Positions 10,005 through 25,026 of a stretch of DNA of 64,000 bases are shown here, in pieces; the first letter of the stretch is position 1; each line of letters begins with the position of its first letter. A model generated the notes under the pieces. It saw nothing but the letters and a program-made list of their open reading frames with translations. It was not told where the DNA came from and ran no database searches. This DNA is from Byssochlamys sp. IMV 00236 (lineage: Eukaryota > Ascomycota > Eurotiomycetes > Eurotiales > Thermoascaceae): the NCBI GenBank assembly GCA_001931875.2, contig MSJH02000680.1:36525-100524 (forward strand). Direction: 5' to 3'. The position numbers and the translations under genes are program-made.

Positions 10005-10390
10005 GGCTTGGTAAGTACTTGCTCGCTAAATGAGCAAACACTTGGTTGGTGACGTATGAAAGTATGCTCGTCGGCTTGCTTCCGGATTGCGAGGCGTATC
10101 CGGCATTAGACACCTAGTCTAACCTCTTGTTGAATTCTTGGATAGTTAAAACAGCGAAGGAAGTGGTGACTAACTAGCAGCAGGTGACACAGGAGACATT
10201 TATACGGACCTTTCCTCTGACACATTGGATGACGCTCGATAGTTGATAGGTTTGCTTGAAAAGCATGAAGTACGGAGGCATACTAAGAATGTCAGCCTTT
10301 TATACCTCTTAGCAGAAAAAGAAAATCGCAAATCTTATCAAAAGTATCAAACCTTCCGTCTCGGATTACTTCAAAGTGGAAGCTGGGTAA
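10005..10390. other. Gene-free stretch with possible ankyrin-gene debris
   Basis: The segment just before 10391 reads in scraps that could precede the ankyrin relic (a frame with LLAEKENRKSYQKYQ), but a stop at 10388-10390 separates it. No start codon or intact frame. Confidence 0.3.
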
Positions 10391-10888
10391 ACTGAACGCT
10401 ATGGCTTTCCGTTACTTGCAGCCCTTGCTACCAGAAGTCATAAGGTGATTCAAATGTTCATCGAGCGTCATGCAAGGAAACAGCCTTCTGGGAAAAGGTA
10501 TCATGGGATGCTGCAGGAGTACGTGATTGGAAGCAAACGCGAAGCCCTTGGAAGGACTTTCTCTTTTTCAAGAAAGAGACCCGTTCTGTTCTATATGTCG
10601 CAGTCTGGAAATGCGCCCTTGTTTTCTTGTCTTCTTGACTTGGGTAATTGGCCCCACGACGAAAAAGATGATAAAGGTCGAACCCCATTATCGTTGGCAG
10701 CTGAGAATGGCTATACAAATATCGTCAAGCTGCTGCTAGACAGCTATACTGGTAATGAATCAGATAGTCGAGCACTATCATTGACAGCAGACAATCATCA
10801 CACAGATTGTGACGGCCCTGCCCGCCTCTACAGCAGCTATCGTGCAGGAGATATCCGAGCAGGAAACAGTTGGACGGGAACCAAATGA
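10391..10888 (+). pseudogene. Ankyrin-repeat gene remnant
   Basis: The frame is open from a stop at 10388 to the stop ending at 10888. It contains GFPLLAALATRSHKVIQMF, which looks like an ankyrin helix pair, and a textbook ankyrin repeat, DDKGRTPLSLAAENGYTNIV followed by KLLLDS. There is no good ATG at the beginning, and the frame ends soon after one full repeat in sequence without repeat character. Large ankyrin proteins of fungi carry many repeats, so this is best read as a leftover of such a gene. A missed upstream intron is the alternative. Confidence 0.6.
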
Positions 10889-11289
10889 CAGAATAGAGTG
10901 AATATAACATGCCTCTGATTTGTATCCTGGAGCCTCTCCTTCTTGAGAGGTACGGTGGCCGAGGGGAGAAATCCCCTTGATCTATTGTCATGGGAACCGT
11001 ACTTAGACGGGCTCCGGGAGATGCAGACGAGGCAAGCAGCAACGAGGGGTTTGTGCCCGCATAGGGGATGGTTAATAGATAGCAATATCAGAGAATAACT
11101 AATTAAGAAATTATACGAAAGAACCTTACTGACACATGCTATTAGACAAGCTAGGCTTTTCTAGGAGTATTAGTTAACACTCCATAACCTTGTAACTTAC
11201 CTGTGAATGCCTGAGGCGCCAAACATCATCTGCCAAGGTTCCCGTCCCATCACTCCGACTTCCGCGTAACTTCCAAAGGATTCTCAGCA
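10889..11289. other. Intergenic, upstream of the Rad60-like gene
   Basis: About 400 bp with no supported gene. It should carry the promoter of the gene at 11290. Confidence 0.4.
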
Positions 11290-12600
11290 ATGAGTTCATT
11301 TTTTAACAAGCCCTCGTGGGCCAGTACTCAAGATGATGGCTCAACAGCAAATTTCTACCAGCGTTCGCAACATATCTACGCTGACATAGTTGCGGCCACG
11401 CAAAGATCGCGCTCAAAAGAGACCGATAGCACCGATGCTATCGCGGATATCGAGGACGGAGGAGCCGCTAAAAAGCCTCGCATATCGCATTCCAATGAAG
11501 ATGTACCGGCTTCCGAAATCTCCGATGGGGATAGACACTCAAGTCCTGAAGTCGCAAGCAACAGCGACGTGGTAGAATCTGCTCGAGACTCATCACCAAC
11601 CAACCTCAACTCCGATGTCCTCGAAAGTGTCCAAGTACCAGAGAGTGATCGATCATCGGAAGTGAAAGCTGCAAATATTGTTAATAATCTGGGATCTGGG
11701 CTTAACACGCCTGTCTCCGTCTCCCCAGCGGCGGAGAATGGAAGTGAGCTGAATGACCGTACAGAGGCCCGTACGCTCGAGAAATCAGAGGCTCGACGAG
11801 CCCCGGACAGGAGTTTGTCAGAAAGGGTGCAGTCACATTGCTCAGATCCGATATTGTCGCGGAAAGATACTGAAGGAAGTCCTGTACAGCCTCTAGGCCT
11901 TGTCCACGGTACTCGTGATGAGTCTCGTGCTACTGCAGGTGCTTCTCCCGGGGAGCGCGATGAAGACCCTATCATACAGATACTGATTACATCGAACATC
12001 GAGAATACGATGCCACTTATCGTCCGCCGCAAAATGTCCCAGAGGCTCAGGGATGTCCGGTTAGCGTGGTGTAAACGTCAAGGGTTCGATAAAGATATGA
12101 CTGCATCAGTGTTTCTGACCTGGAAAGGGAGACGGCTGTTCGACGTCACTACATGTAAAAGCCTTGGTATCGGTCGTCAGAACAGAGCCAGTTCTCAAGG
12201 TCTGTGGGATGTCAGTGAGCTAGGAGATAAGGAAGAAAGCATGCAGATACACGTGGAGGCAGTGACGGATCTTCCTGTAGCGCCTTCCCGCCAACAGATC
12301 CCGTCAGACTCGACTAATGAGCCTATCTCTAAAGTTGGGGTTGTATCCGACGACAGACAAGAGAGCACTGGAGGGCTTATCAGGATCATACTAAAAAGCC
12401 CAGGTTATGGTGAGCTGAGGGCGAAAGTTACTCCAAACACCCGCATCTCAAATATTATCGCATCATTCCGAGATTCACAGCACATCTCTGCAGAGAAGCA
12501 GATATACTTGCTGTTTGATGGTGAGCGGCTGAGTACTGATTCATGTGTCAGTGACTATGATATCGCTGATCTAGACATGGTAGATGTGCAGGTGAAGTGA
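11290..12600 (+). CDS. Rad60/Esc2-like protein with C-terminal SUMO-like domain
   Basis: An intronless 436-aa protein. The first ~20 residues (SSFFNKPSWAS) and a following FYQRSQHIYADIV block are conserved in this fungal group. A long acidic, Ser-rich, disordered stretch runs to about residue 225. A first ubiquitin-like region is at about 228-320 (QILITSNIENTMPLIVRRKM, then VFLTWKGRRLFD). A second is at about 363-436 (IRIILKSPGYGELRAKV, then IYLLFDGERLS), which matches the Rad60-SLD SUMO-like fold. Proteins with two tandem SUMO-like domains (S. pombe Rad60, yeast Esc2, mammalian NIP45) work in the nucleus in SUMO-guided genome stability. The C-terminal diglycine needed for conjugation is absent, as expected. 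Orthology to Rad60/Esc2 rather than another SLD protein is inferred. Confidence 0.78.
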   Translation: MSSFFNKPSWASTQDDGSTANFYQRSQHIYADIVAATQRSRSKETDSTDAIADIEDGGAAKKPRISHSNEDVPASEISDGDRHSSPEVASNSDVVESARDSSPTNLNSDVLESVQVPESDRSSEVKAANIVNNLGSGLNTPVSVSPAAENGSELNDRTEARTLEKSEARRAPDRSLSERVQSHCSDPILSRKDTEGSPVQPLGLVHGTRDESRATAGASPGERDEDPIIQILITSNIENTMPLIVRRKMSQRLRDVRLAWCKRQGFDKDMTASVFLTWKGRRLFDVTTCKSLGIGRQNRASSQGLWDVSELGDKEESMQIHVEAVTDLPVAPSRQQIPSDSTNEPISKVGVVSDDRQESTGGLIRIILKSPGYGELRAKVTPNTRISNIIASFRDSQHISAEKQIYLLFDGERLSTDSCVSDYDIADLDMVDVQVK

Positions 12601-13040
12601 GATGATACTAATAATAATTTACCTGAAGTCTAGTAATAATAATATCACTATCACTATACTATATTTGGAGAGCTAGACCAAAAGCCTACTATGTATCTAT
12701 AAGCTTAGCTTCTTACCTATGATCTCATTGACAGACTTTACAAACAAGCAGTGTTGCTACGAATAAAGTAATGAGACATGCCTTAGGGCTTAGGGCTTTT
12801 TTATTGGCTTTGGAGCCCCGCGGTGGGGGGAGCCTCGGAGATAACCTACTGTACGGGAGCGCAGTTTCTCGTCCGTCGTTTTTTCCGACATCAGTGATCT
12901 CCTCAAAAGCTCCATTATTTCGTTGTTTTAGGCCGTGACTCTGCTGAAAGGCCAAGCCGTTGCTCACTCGAACACTTCTCACCGATTACACAACCGACGG
13001 AGGTTTCCCAAAAATTAAAAAAGAAAACAGAAAAGAAAAC
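12601..13040. other. Intergenic between Rad60-like gene and TRM112
   Basis: 3' flank of the Rad60-like gene and promoter of TRM112. No gene seen. Confidence 0.45.
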
Positions 13041-13655
13041 ATGAAAGTTGTCACAGCCAACTTTATCTCTTGCGCAGTCAAGAGCTGCAAGATCTCACCA
13101 GCTGCATTCCCTCTTCATTTCCAAGATGCCGAACTCGAGCAGCAGGAACTCGATCTTCAGCCAGAATTCATTCGCAACATTCTCCCTCGTATAGACTGGG
13201 ACGCACTGCGCATCACGGCCAGCGAGGTAAGAAAAAAAGAAAAAAGCAAAGACTCTGATCTCAACCCCTTTGATCAACCTCGCCTAGAACATCTCTCTCT
13301 CCTTCCCATATTCATTCTCTCTTTTTCCAAGCCTATCGAACCAGTCCATTCCATACTGACGCCTTGATGATCTGTATTGACAGCTCGGATTCCCTACCAT
13401 CCCCGAAACGAAGCCTGAAGGCGAAGCGCTCGACGAACAGACGCTAAAAGATCTACATACGCTTCTTCTGGAGACGCGCGTTGTCGAAGGAAAACTAGTC
13501 TGTGGGAGCTGTGGCCATGAGTATAAGATAAAGGAAGGAATCGCAAACTTTCTCCTTCCCAGCCATCTAGGTGGGATTTTCCCCTACCCGGACCGGACGA
13601 GTTGTCCGATCGGTTTTTGTGCTATGCGGTTCCGCTGACTCTTATAACAGTTTGA
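13041..13655 (+). CDS. TRM112: Multifunctional methyltransferase subunit Trm112
   Basis: Three exons (13041-13226, 13384-13570, 13651-13655). The last exon contributes only the end of a Val codon plus TGA after a CTGAC branch point. The product is about 125 aa. It starts MKVVTANFISCAVKSC and has the late zinc-binding CGSCGH motif in the part that ends NFLLPSHLV, both typical of Trm112. Of the four zinc ligands, Cys13/Cys18-type residues near the N-terminus and the CxxC pair near the C-terminus are visible. Trm112 is the obligate activating partner of several methyltransferases: tRNA (Trm9, Trm11), 18S rRNA (Bud23) and release factor eRF1 (Mtq2). Tail-to-tail with SET1, 488 bp apart. Confidence 0.93.
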
Positions 13656-14143
13656 ATTTTTATTGCAGTTGGAGTTTGGCGCTGGTGTTTTCCTGGGTGT
13701 TTCTATTTCAATGAAATCGAGGTCCGCAGACGCGTGGTTTAGACGAAGGCGGGACGTTGAAAAGGGAAGCGAGATCTGGGCTTAAAAAAAGCGTATTAGG
13801 ATTGCTTTTGTATTATTTATATACCCACTGCAAGGTAGCCTACAGGAGTCGTGATCATCAATTGATGATCCAACAGACACCAGGCCGGAAATGAGACCAC
13901 CGCAGCAGATCACTACATAAGATTAAATTTTCCTTTCATATAATGTACACGTCTTCAGCTAGGGTTGCTGAAGAAGACCCTGTGATTCTAACAACACAAA
14001 ATTGCAAGCAGTGTACAATCGAGTCTGTCTTTGCTCCATTGACTGAATGCTGACCGCAAGAAGATGTCCGGACTTTGAAACGCCTTGGAATGCAATTCCA
14101 CCTTGTGCCTGCACTGAAAGGACCACATACGCGGACACTTTTC
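13656..14143. other. Tail-to-tail 3' region, TRM112 / SET1
   Basis: A convergent 3' intergenic stretch of 488 bp. It should hold both polyadenylation regions. No gene seen. Confidence 0.5.
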
Positions 14144-17100
14144 CTAGTTAAGGAAGCCCTTACAACCAGAAGAGCCACAGAGACATGGGATCCTGTCGTC
14201 ACTATCCCATTCTCTCTCGAATTTGTAGTCATAAGTGAGCTCCTCGTCTATAAAAAGAAAAATTGTCAGCTCATGCGCGACGTAATTTTGACCATAGACA
14301 AGCTTACCTCTTTCAATATCCCTTAATGCATATATAACGATTCGCTTGCTACCGTCGACTTTGATGATCTTTGCAGTGCAGTTAGGCGTGCAGCTGTGGT
14401 TGATGAACCTTGCTATACCTCCGCGTTTCGTTGCATCGATGACGGTGTTCTCATCGATTCGGAAGAGGTAGCTACTACCAATTCCGCTCTTGAGATATCT
14501 CCTTTCTCTCATGTCCGCAACTTGCTGTCTGACTTTCTCTCCCACGTACTCGATAATCATATCGTTGGCGGAAATGTTCTCTTCAGCGTACAAACCCCAG
14601 TTGTGGATAGCAGATCGAGCAAATCGCACGGGTTTCTTCCGCTTCTTCAGTTGATTGAATCGAAGAACATCTCCTTCTCCACTTTGGGTAGGGAGAGCCT
14701 GCTTTTGAGCATTGATATCGGCAATGAGGCGGCGGTTGTTCACACGCGTTGATCTTGATGTGGATTTGGAGATCGTCTTTGCGGCAGCAATCCTTGCGGC
14801 TTCAGCAGCAGCAGCCTGAGGATCATTCTTCGCTTTCGCCTCTCTTTCCTCACGTGCTTTTTGAACCTTGATCCGATGAGGCAGATATTTGGATTTCTCC
14901 GACTCCAATATCCTCTTCCTGCCCTCTGTACGAGCGGCGCCAGTGCAGTTCGGCACATAATAGCCATTAATAGTCGTTTGCTCATGCACAGGACCCTTCT
15001 CATGCGGCCGATTCAAAGCCTTGATCTCCTTCTGTCTCCACGCCCAAGCTGCTAGGTTCCCGACCACGACAGCTGGCTGATCCGCCAGGATTTCTCTGAG
15101 GAAGCGTAAATCTTCTTCATCCTTTATGATATTCTGCCACCCATCGAGATCTAAGATGATATCCTCGTCATCTTCCACGGTCGGACGTGGCATGTCATTC
15201 GAGACTCCCCATTTAATCTCCGCCCTATCGTCAGATATCAGCTCCGCAACCTCTGCATCATCCGACTCTGCCTTCTCCGGTGCCTCCTCTGGTTTCTCGA
15301 GTGCGGGCTGTGGTTCAAGAACCTCGGTCGCCAACGCTGCTGTTTCCTCGGAAATCTGTTTCTTAGACTTCTTCTTGGCCTTTGTCTTTGTGACTTTAGC
15401 CTGTGCTTCCGTAGGGCCTTCTGGATCTTCCGTCTCTGCGGGCAATGGTGCTTCGGATTCCAGAGGTTTTGTCGACAGTTCATCTGCCGTCTCTTCGACA
15501 GAGCTACTGAGGCCAAATAAATCATCATCCTCCTTCTGCCTCTTGCGCGCTTTGAGTTCTTTGCTGAGCCGCTTTCTTTTTCGCGAGGAAGGTGACAGTT
15601 CACGGATATTGGGCTGCAATTTCTCAGTGGTAGTCTCTCCATCAACTGTTTCATTGCCTTCTAAGCCGGATAGACTAGGATCATCGTTTCCGAGATCCCC
15701 GACTGTCGACGATTCACGATTGGTCTCCTGATCTTCATTTTCCGACTCTGAGGAATCAAGACTCATTCGGCTAGGAGGCCTGCTTTCGAGTTCTTCTGTA
15801 TCCCTGAGCAACGGCGTATTCGGTTCCTCGTCTGAATCTTCGTCGTCGTGGAGCTGCTGTAGACGATGGTACAGGGGTCGGATTTCCTTCCTGCGAATCG
15901 GCCGCTTGCGTCTTTCGTCAACAAAAGCTATATTTGCCCGACCCAAGCCGCTGGCTTTCCGTATTCTGGGAAGCGCAAGGACATTTAAGTTGGATGAGCC
16001 CAAAGGCCGACGCCCACTTGCTGACACTCCAGCTTGGGGATCGGGGGTTCCCGACGGAGTGTCGCCGTTGATACTGATCCGAAAAGCAGGTCGCATATTG
16101 CCTTCCGGTTCGGGAATACCCAGTTTCTGCCTTCTCGCCGCATGCATTTCTGGGTCAAGATAATCGTACAAAGCTGGTGCAGCTATGCGAGACTTAACGT
16201 CTTCCAACAGCTTATCCTTGAGTTCACACAGAACGACGCGTAGCACTTCTCGCGCAGGATCCAGATCCGCTGCCCTCTGTTTCTTTTCTTCTTCAATATC
16301 AAGTTGCGCCTCCCTCTCCAGTCTCTCTTTTTCAGCTTTCTCACGGCGTTCAGCTTCCACTCTTTCAGGACTGGGACTGCGTTCGTAGTTTGGATTTCCG
16401 TACGGTTGGCTCTCCATGTTCATAACATATGTAAAGAGAGCGGACATATGACACATCTTGTAGCAGCGTTCTGTTTCCTCCTCCCCGCGCCGAGAGTTAT
16501 CGAAAATGACATAGTAACCAGTTTTGTCACATCTGATTGCCTTCCAGTCGAACATTTTTAGTCTCTTTTTCAAGTGCGGTACGGTAGTACTTAGAACAGG
16601 AACATAGCAATGTGCAATGAAGATATAGGGGTCGCGCTTGATTTGGCTCAAGATCGGGGTTTCCTCGACCAAAGACGGTATCGCAGGCTTCATCGCAGCT
16701 CTGGGACCCTCGGGAGGTGCGATGGCAGGTCGCATAGAGGATCTTCCAGAGGGGCCCTTCGGCGCAGTCGGAGGGGGCTCGTTCTTTTTCGTTTGTTGCT
16801 CGTTCTTCTTCTCTTCCGCAAAAGGCACTCCTGCCTTCCCGTCTGGCCTCTGAGCTTCGACAGCTCTAGAAACCAGCTTAGCGGTGAGAATGCCATCACG
16901 ATCCAGGTCGACTCTGATCTTCCGTGTCCCGATGCGCTGTTCACGTTTACATTCGTAATAAGCCCGTCTGGCCGCAGCAGCAGCAGGGACGGGACCGCCG
17001 CCGCGGAAACTCCTGGCATCTTTGTATTTGATGGAACAGATCCCGAGAAATCTTCCCGTTATGGGATCAGTCCGATTGTCGATCTCCGCAATCTCCCCAA

Positions 17101-17974
17101 AGCTCGAGAAAAGGGCATTGATCGGAGCAATGGGAGTTAGTGGATCGAAACCGGTAACGACAATCTGGGTTGGCGGCCCCGGTCCTATAGACGTAGCAGC
17201 ATCATAAGGCCACTGCCGCAATACATAAGGCGCCGGGCGATATTTAGTTTTCTGCTTGCCGCCGGCGCCTCGAGTGTAGTTTGCAATTGCAAGGCGCGGG
17301 TCGGATGGTGCTGTCTCATCAACTGAAGCAATGATATCCACATACTGAACCTTCTTGCGTTTCTCTTTTGATGACTTCCTGTCGAGGTCAGGATCATATG
17401 CCACTTTATAGCCTTTGATGACGTTATTTCCAAGTACCCTTGCCTGCGATTGTGGCGTTGGAGGGGTGCGAAGAGGGGTAATAGCACGTTTGTCGTCTGC
17501 CGATGTGCCTTTTCGGAGAGCCTCTTCGGCTAAACCGGTTTGATATGCTGGTTTCGACTGGGAAGGACTGGAGATTTTGCATGGAGGTGATGACTCCGCG
17601 TTTGTTAGAGGCGTTAGGGTATAGGATGGGGGCCCATTTGCGATTCCTGTGCCGGCCTGAGAAAATGACGAACTTGAGCCAGACGAACCTCCGCCGGTCG
17701 AGCAGGCGGGCTCAGTGCCGACAAGACCAGGTGTCGCATTAGACTCTTGATCTGCTATTCCCAGTTCGCCGTCAGCCTTTGTCTCGTTGGTTGATGTGCT
17801 CATAACCCCTCCATGGGAGCTATCCGCCAGATCGGATAGTGGTTTCGCGGTTGTGTCCGTATCAAGTTTTGGTTTGGCCCGCTGCCGTTCCTGGGAGGCT
17901 TTGAACCGTTTCTTCTGGAGAACGGACGGTGCGGTGGGGAAGAAATCCGCGAAGCCCGCTGACGAGCGCGACAT
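14144..17974 (-). CDS. SET1: SET1 histone H3K4 methyltransferase (COMPASS)
   Basis: Two exons (17974-14308, 14247-14144) give 1256 aa. A first RRM-like region is at about 250-360 ([20 protein letters not shown]). A second Set1-type RRM is at about 450-540 ([14 protein letters not shown]). A long acidic/basic linker follows, then the n-SET region ([23 protein letters not shown]). The catalytic SET domain is at about 1105-1240 with HNWGLYAEE, the cofactor motif [10 protein letters not shown], and ELTYDYKF split by the intron. The post-SET zinc motif [13 protein letters not shown] ends the protein. This order is that of Set1, which methylates H3 lysine 4 within COMPASS. The 60-nt intron is a multiple of three and has no stop, so unspliced mRNA would add 20 residues inside the SET domain. 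Confidence 0.95.
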   Translation of the reverse strand: MSRSSAGFADFFPTAPSVLQKKRFKASQERQRAKPKLDTDTTAKPLSDLADSSHGGVMSTSTNETKADGELGIADQESNATPGLVGTEPACSTGGGSSGSSSSFSQAGTGIANGPPSYTLTPLTNAESSPPCKISSPSQSKPAYQTGLAEEALRKGTSADDKRAITPLRTPPTPQSQARVLGNNVIKGYKVAYDPDLDRKSSKEKRKKVQYVDIIASVDETAPSDPRLAIANYTRGAGGKQKTKYRPAPYVLRQWPYDAATSIGPGPPTQIVVTGFDPLTPIAPINALFSSFGEIAEIDNRTDPITGRFLGICSIKYKDARSFRGGGPVPAAAAARRAYYECKREQRIGTRKIRVDLDRDGILTAKLVSRAVEAQRPDGKAGVPFAEEKKNEQQTKKNEPPPTAPKGPSGRSSMRPAIAPPEGPRAAMKPAIPSLVEETPILSQIKRDPYIFIAHCYVPVLSTTVPHLKKRLKMFDWKAIRCDKTGYYVIFDNSRRGEEETERCYKMCHMSALFTYVMNMESQPYGNPNYERSPSPERVEAERREKAEKERLEREAQLDIEEEKKQRAADLDPAREVLRVVLCELKDKLLEDVKSRIAAPALYDYLDPEMHAARRQKLGIPEPEGNMRPAFRISINGDTPSGTPDPQAGVSASGRRPLGSSNLNVLALPRIRKASGLGRANIAFVDERRKRPIRRKEIRPLYHRLQQLHDDEDSDEEPNTPLLRDTEELESRPPSRMSLDSSESENEDQETNRESSTVGDLGNDDPSLSGLEGNETVDGETTTEKLQPNIRELSPSSRKRKRLSKELKARKRQKEDDDLFGLSSSVEETADELSTKPLESEAPLPAETEDPEGPTEAQAKVTKTKAKKKSKKQISEETAALATEVLEPQPALEKPEEAPEKAESDDAEVAELISDDRAEIKWGVSNDMPRPTVEDDEDIILDLDGWQNIIKDEEDLRFLREILADQPAVVVGNLAAWAWRQKEIKALNRPHEKGPVHEQTTINGYYVPNCTGAARTEGRKRILESEKSKYLPHRIKVQKAREEREAKAKNDPQAAAAEAARIAAAKTISKSTSRSTRVNNRRLIADINAQKQALPTQSGEGDVLRFNQLKKRKKPVRFARSAIHNWGLYAEENISANDMIIEYVGEKVRQQVADMRERRYLKSGIGSSYLFRIDENTVIDATKRGGIARFINHSCTPNCTAKIIKVDGSKRIVIYALRDIERGKLVYGQNYVAHELTIFLFIDEELTYDYKFEREWDSDDRIPCLCGSSGCKGFLN

Positions 17975-20900
17975 ATTGGATGGCTACGAGCCTGATATAG
18001 ACCGGCCGCGACAAGTAACGACCATCCTTGACACCTGCTCTAGCGGTTACCGGAGAGTCATGTAGTTGACAGAATCTCCAGAGACAAATACGTCGAGAAC
18101 AGGAGGATTCAACGCATCGATAGTGAATCGCGAGACACTCGCTTTCCCGCCAGGGGAGGTGCAGACCAACAGAGACGCGAAGAGTAGGGAATTGAGCGGG
18201 TAGAGAGGTGGCGGAGACAGGAATTCCGCAGGCCCAAGATATCCCCAGAGATAGGAGCTCTGAGATCGCTGGAATCCAAACGGTGGTACGGCGCACGCGT
18301 CAGAAGTGAAGGACAATTGTCCAGAGGCCGACAAACCGGCTTGCGAAGAGGGTGAAGAGCTGGCGGAGATCCTGTAGATGATGTTCTCTTGGGCCAGAAA
18401 AGGCTGACGGTCGTCGCGGCAGGGATGGGGAATTAGCGAGGCGGGAGCGCGCTAAGGCGGAGTAGACTACACCTTGTGCCAGAGTGGTAGGCGGTCAGCA
18501 CTTCTGCTGGATCTTTCATTTATTCCTCCTCGACTGGTAGATACAGTGCTCGCGTTACTGTCGTGATGCCCGCCGCTTCACACGCTCCTCAGAGGCAACG
18601 AAGGCATTTACTGTCGCATGGTACCGTTCTATCTTTCCCATTTCCATTCAAATATGGTGGCCCTCTCTCTCTTCGAAGATATCCTTGGATTTGGTCGCGA
18701 TCTGTAATGTCAAGCAGAGTGCAGGAGAACTATGCGTGACACCTCAATTATTAGTATTTCACGAAAAGCAGTGCCACCTGATATTAGGTAATCCAGAATA
18801 GTCTCCTAAGACCAGTATCTGAGATGGAAGTAATATAGAGAACGAGCTATGGATTCCTTAATGCTGTTCGTGGTTTAACCAACCGTGTAGCCTGTGCCTT
18901 TTGTTTTGCGGTCCCCCCCATCGTTGAGGCTTCGTGAGGCATCTGTCTGCATGGTTCGATATCCGAGGCTTTTCAATACAAGCTTGCTCTTTGTTTTTTT
19001 CTTGTTGTAATAAAGATTATTCAAACCACCACGCATTTGGTAGGGTGATAGATGATGATGTCGACGTCCAACTGGGATGGTACGTCTCCCATGTCAGCTG
19101 ACATCGCTGGGTTGAAGACATCACTAGACCTCAATCGGGGAGCCCTATGAACGGGACTTCAACAGCTTTAAGCACCTGCAAATATTGCTTTTATCCAGTG
19201 GCAGGAAATGATGTGACCGCCATCTTAGTCATTTGGCGGGGAGCAAATTTATAAGTAAATAAAAAGAGAGGGTGTTTGAATTTCCTTTTTTTTCGTATAA
19301 TATATCCCATATTACAGTTATAACTGCTGAATAGTTACACTCGACTATAACTGCAAGAACCCGTAACTCGCAGATTTCTTTTTTTCTTATCCCTCTATCT
19401 TCCTTTGCTGATTATCAGATAGTGAGTGGCTGCCACTGAGACGAGATTCCAAATTCTTCCCCAGTTGTGTGCATGATTAATATCGCTGCAAGAGTTGTTA
19501 GCTTGATGAAGAGCCGAGACAACAGCCTGGAATGCGGATACTGACATATCTAGACAGCTATTATTGCTGTAATGGGGGACCTCGCCCTTGGGAAGCAATA
19601 CTTTCCAAGTTTAACCAGGATCTTCTAGCCCATTCTTGGCGGACCAGCCACGCAGAATGTCAGAAAGACCGTTCTCCGGAGGTGTGAAGGCCGTTAAAAA
19701 ATAAAAATAATCTCCTCAAGGATAGAACGATACCGTTCGGAGTTAGTGATATACGAGCACGAGGGAAGCGAGCCACAGGTTCCGTGGGGAGCAGGTTCTA
19801 ACGGTAGAGTCGCCTCATCGTCTCGTCTCGTCGGTTCTCAGCGACCAGGGACTCCTGTTGATCCGACGCACGCCGTGGTGGACCTGGGATGTGAGACTGG
19901 CGCCAATAGCTCGATGCAAAAATAGCAACTTGCACTGCCGCAGCCGCAAACACCGGTGGACGCCCCGAATAAACTATTCTTTTGGATCGAGCGCACTTGG
20001 ATCGCTGAATAAGGAGCACAATCATGATGGGTAGTCGTAGTTAGTCCCATGGAGCCTTTGTTATTTATGGCTCTAGAGTGGGCGACTGAAGCAGAGTTTT
20101 TTCCCGCTACCAAGATTATTATTCTTATTATTATTATTAGAGAATTCATTGTTAACCCGATACAATGTACATTGTGTTCTCCGGATGAGGAAGGGCAACT
20201 GCTTGATCCGGAGAAGGTATTGACTAGTAGATAGGTATCATGACGATCATAGGGCGCCACTTCTCGAGTGGAAATAGAGTACGGAGTAAAATGATAATTA
20301 ACTAACTAGTTGCAGGCGGGAGGCTGACTTGCAGTAGTAGTAATCCTTGCTTGACATAGCAACAGTCGCTATGAAGCTATAGTAGATAGGGCAAGTTTAT
20401 GACATGCCCAAGTGGTTGTCCAGCACAAACTAGTCGACCATAGTAGTCTCTAGGGTGTTTACCTGTGGGCTGTGGCACAGGCAGAAGAGAGAGGACACGT
20501 TGTTTGCGGACACTTGGCTCGAAAGCCAAAAATCCGAGACAAGCGGCCAGAATCAGATCCATTAATTATAGTCGATTAGAGATTATTCTGGAGACGCTAC
20601 TGCAGGTGGCCGCGTTGCTGGTTTGCTGAGATCGCCTCGGTCGCTCCCACCGCTTTCTATCCCAGCCCGGGCTTGTGTGGGTCGAATCTCGCTACATAAA
20701 ACAATACAGCTCCCCCTCATCTGCATCCGTCCACTCCTCCATCCAAATCGCTCGCTCTCACCTTCCTCTGCTGCCAACCTGACTTGCCTGTGCAGTTGCT
20801 GCTTTCGTTTCTTCTCTGGGCTCTTAAGAACTTAGATAGCTCGTGGTCTGACGTCCCGCTGCTATCTCTGCCTTTTGTCCCTTCGTTGCTGCGCCCTTGA

Positions 20901-21025
20901 GCCCCTTGCGACCTGCCTGGTAAGCTGAACGGTCTGCGCTTCAGTCGAAGACAAAGCAACAGACGGCCGGTGCATCCTTTTCTTTCTTTTTCAGTACACA
21001 GTCTTTGCAGCTCCAAGAATCCATC
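17975..21025. other. 3-kb intergenic region between divergent SET1 and GFA1
   Basis: The two genes diverge, so both promoters lie here. The last ~300 bp before GFA1 are strongly pyrimidine-rich (CTTTCTTTTTC-type tracts), as is usual before highly expressed fungal start codons. The middle (18500-20600) has no supported frame, tRNA or repeat family. Small open frames at 19395-20260 lack support. A (TTA)n microsatellite is near 20120. Confidence 0.45.
20115..20139. repeat. (ATT)n microsatellite
   Basis: A trinucleotide tract of about eight units with one interruption (TTATTATTCTTATTATTATT). Confidence 0.8.
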
Positions 21026-23364
<2,339 letters not shown>

Positions 23365-23852
23365 ATCATTACCCTTGAGGTATTTGCACGTTTTGTTTTT
23401 CAGGCATTGAATGCGACAAAGATCATGGCCGGTTCGTCTCTTCTGACTTGTCTTTTGGAACGGAGCATACGGGGGGTTTTTTCTTTCTAGAGTCGGGAAG
23501 CTTCACGAAGTTTGAAACACTGGCTCTGTCGGATTAAGAGAATATAATGCAACAGCTGTGTAGTATGAATAAAGCGGGTTTCTCGTACAGTTCAGCATGG
23601 AGGCTATATATCCGTCTAGCCACCGACAGTTGATCTCACTTTCCACAGCGGGACTCCACTGTCCTTGGATACTCGTAGATTTTAAGCGACGATATCCGAT
23701 AAAGCGGAGTCATCGATTTGTACGGATTTAGACAGTCACTCGGAACCCCACCACTCTCACAACGTCAATCCGCCGCGGCATCTACTTCACAATCCTCTAT
23801 TATTACCCATTGCTCTGCACTTTCACTATTTACAACTCGATACATACAAAAG
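23365..23852. other. GFA1 3' flank and lumazine synthase promoter
   Basis: 488 bp between co-directional genes. No gene is seen. A pyrimidine-rich stretch precedes the downstream ATG. Confidence 0.45.
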
Positions 23853-24695
<843 letters not shown>

Positions 24696-25026
24696 AGGGT
24701 TTTAAAGAATGGGAAGAAGAAGAAAGGTTGCGAGAGATATTGGGAAGTTTGGAATTCTTGATTTTACCATTGGCTGCATCTGAAATGGTGCTGAGCTGCT
24801 CCCTGCCTATCCGATCGCAGGGGGGAAACTAGAAAAAATAAATACATGCACATATCAGGACCAAAGTTGGGGGACCCTGATATATTTCAGAAGAACCTCA
24901 AATTAAGACGTCAAGTACAGAGATAGAAATCCGCGCGTATTGCAGATTGCATGTCTATCTGTCTAGAACCGCATCTCACAAGTCATCATCGATTTAACTG
25001 AAGGGTCGTACAAAATGCCCAACCCT
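24696..25026. other. Tail-to-tail 3' region, RIB4 / proteasome subunit
   Basis: 331 bp between convergent genes. No gene seen. Confidence 0.5.
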
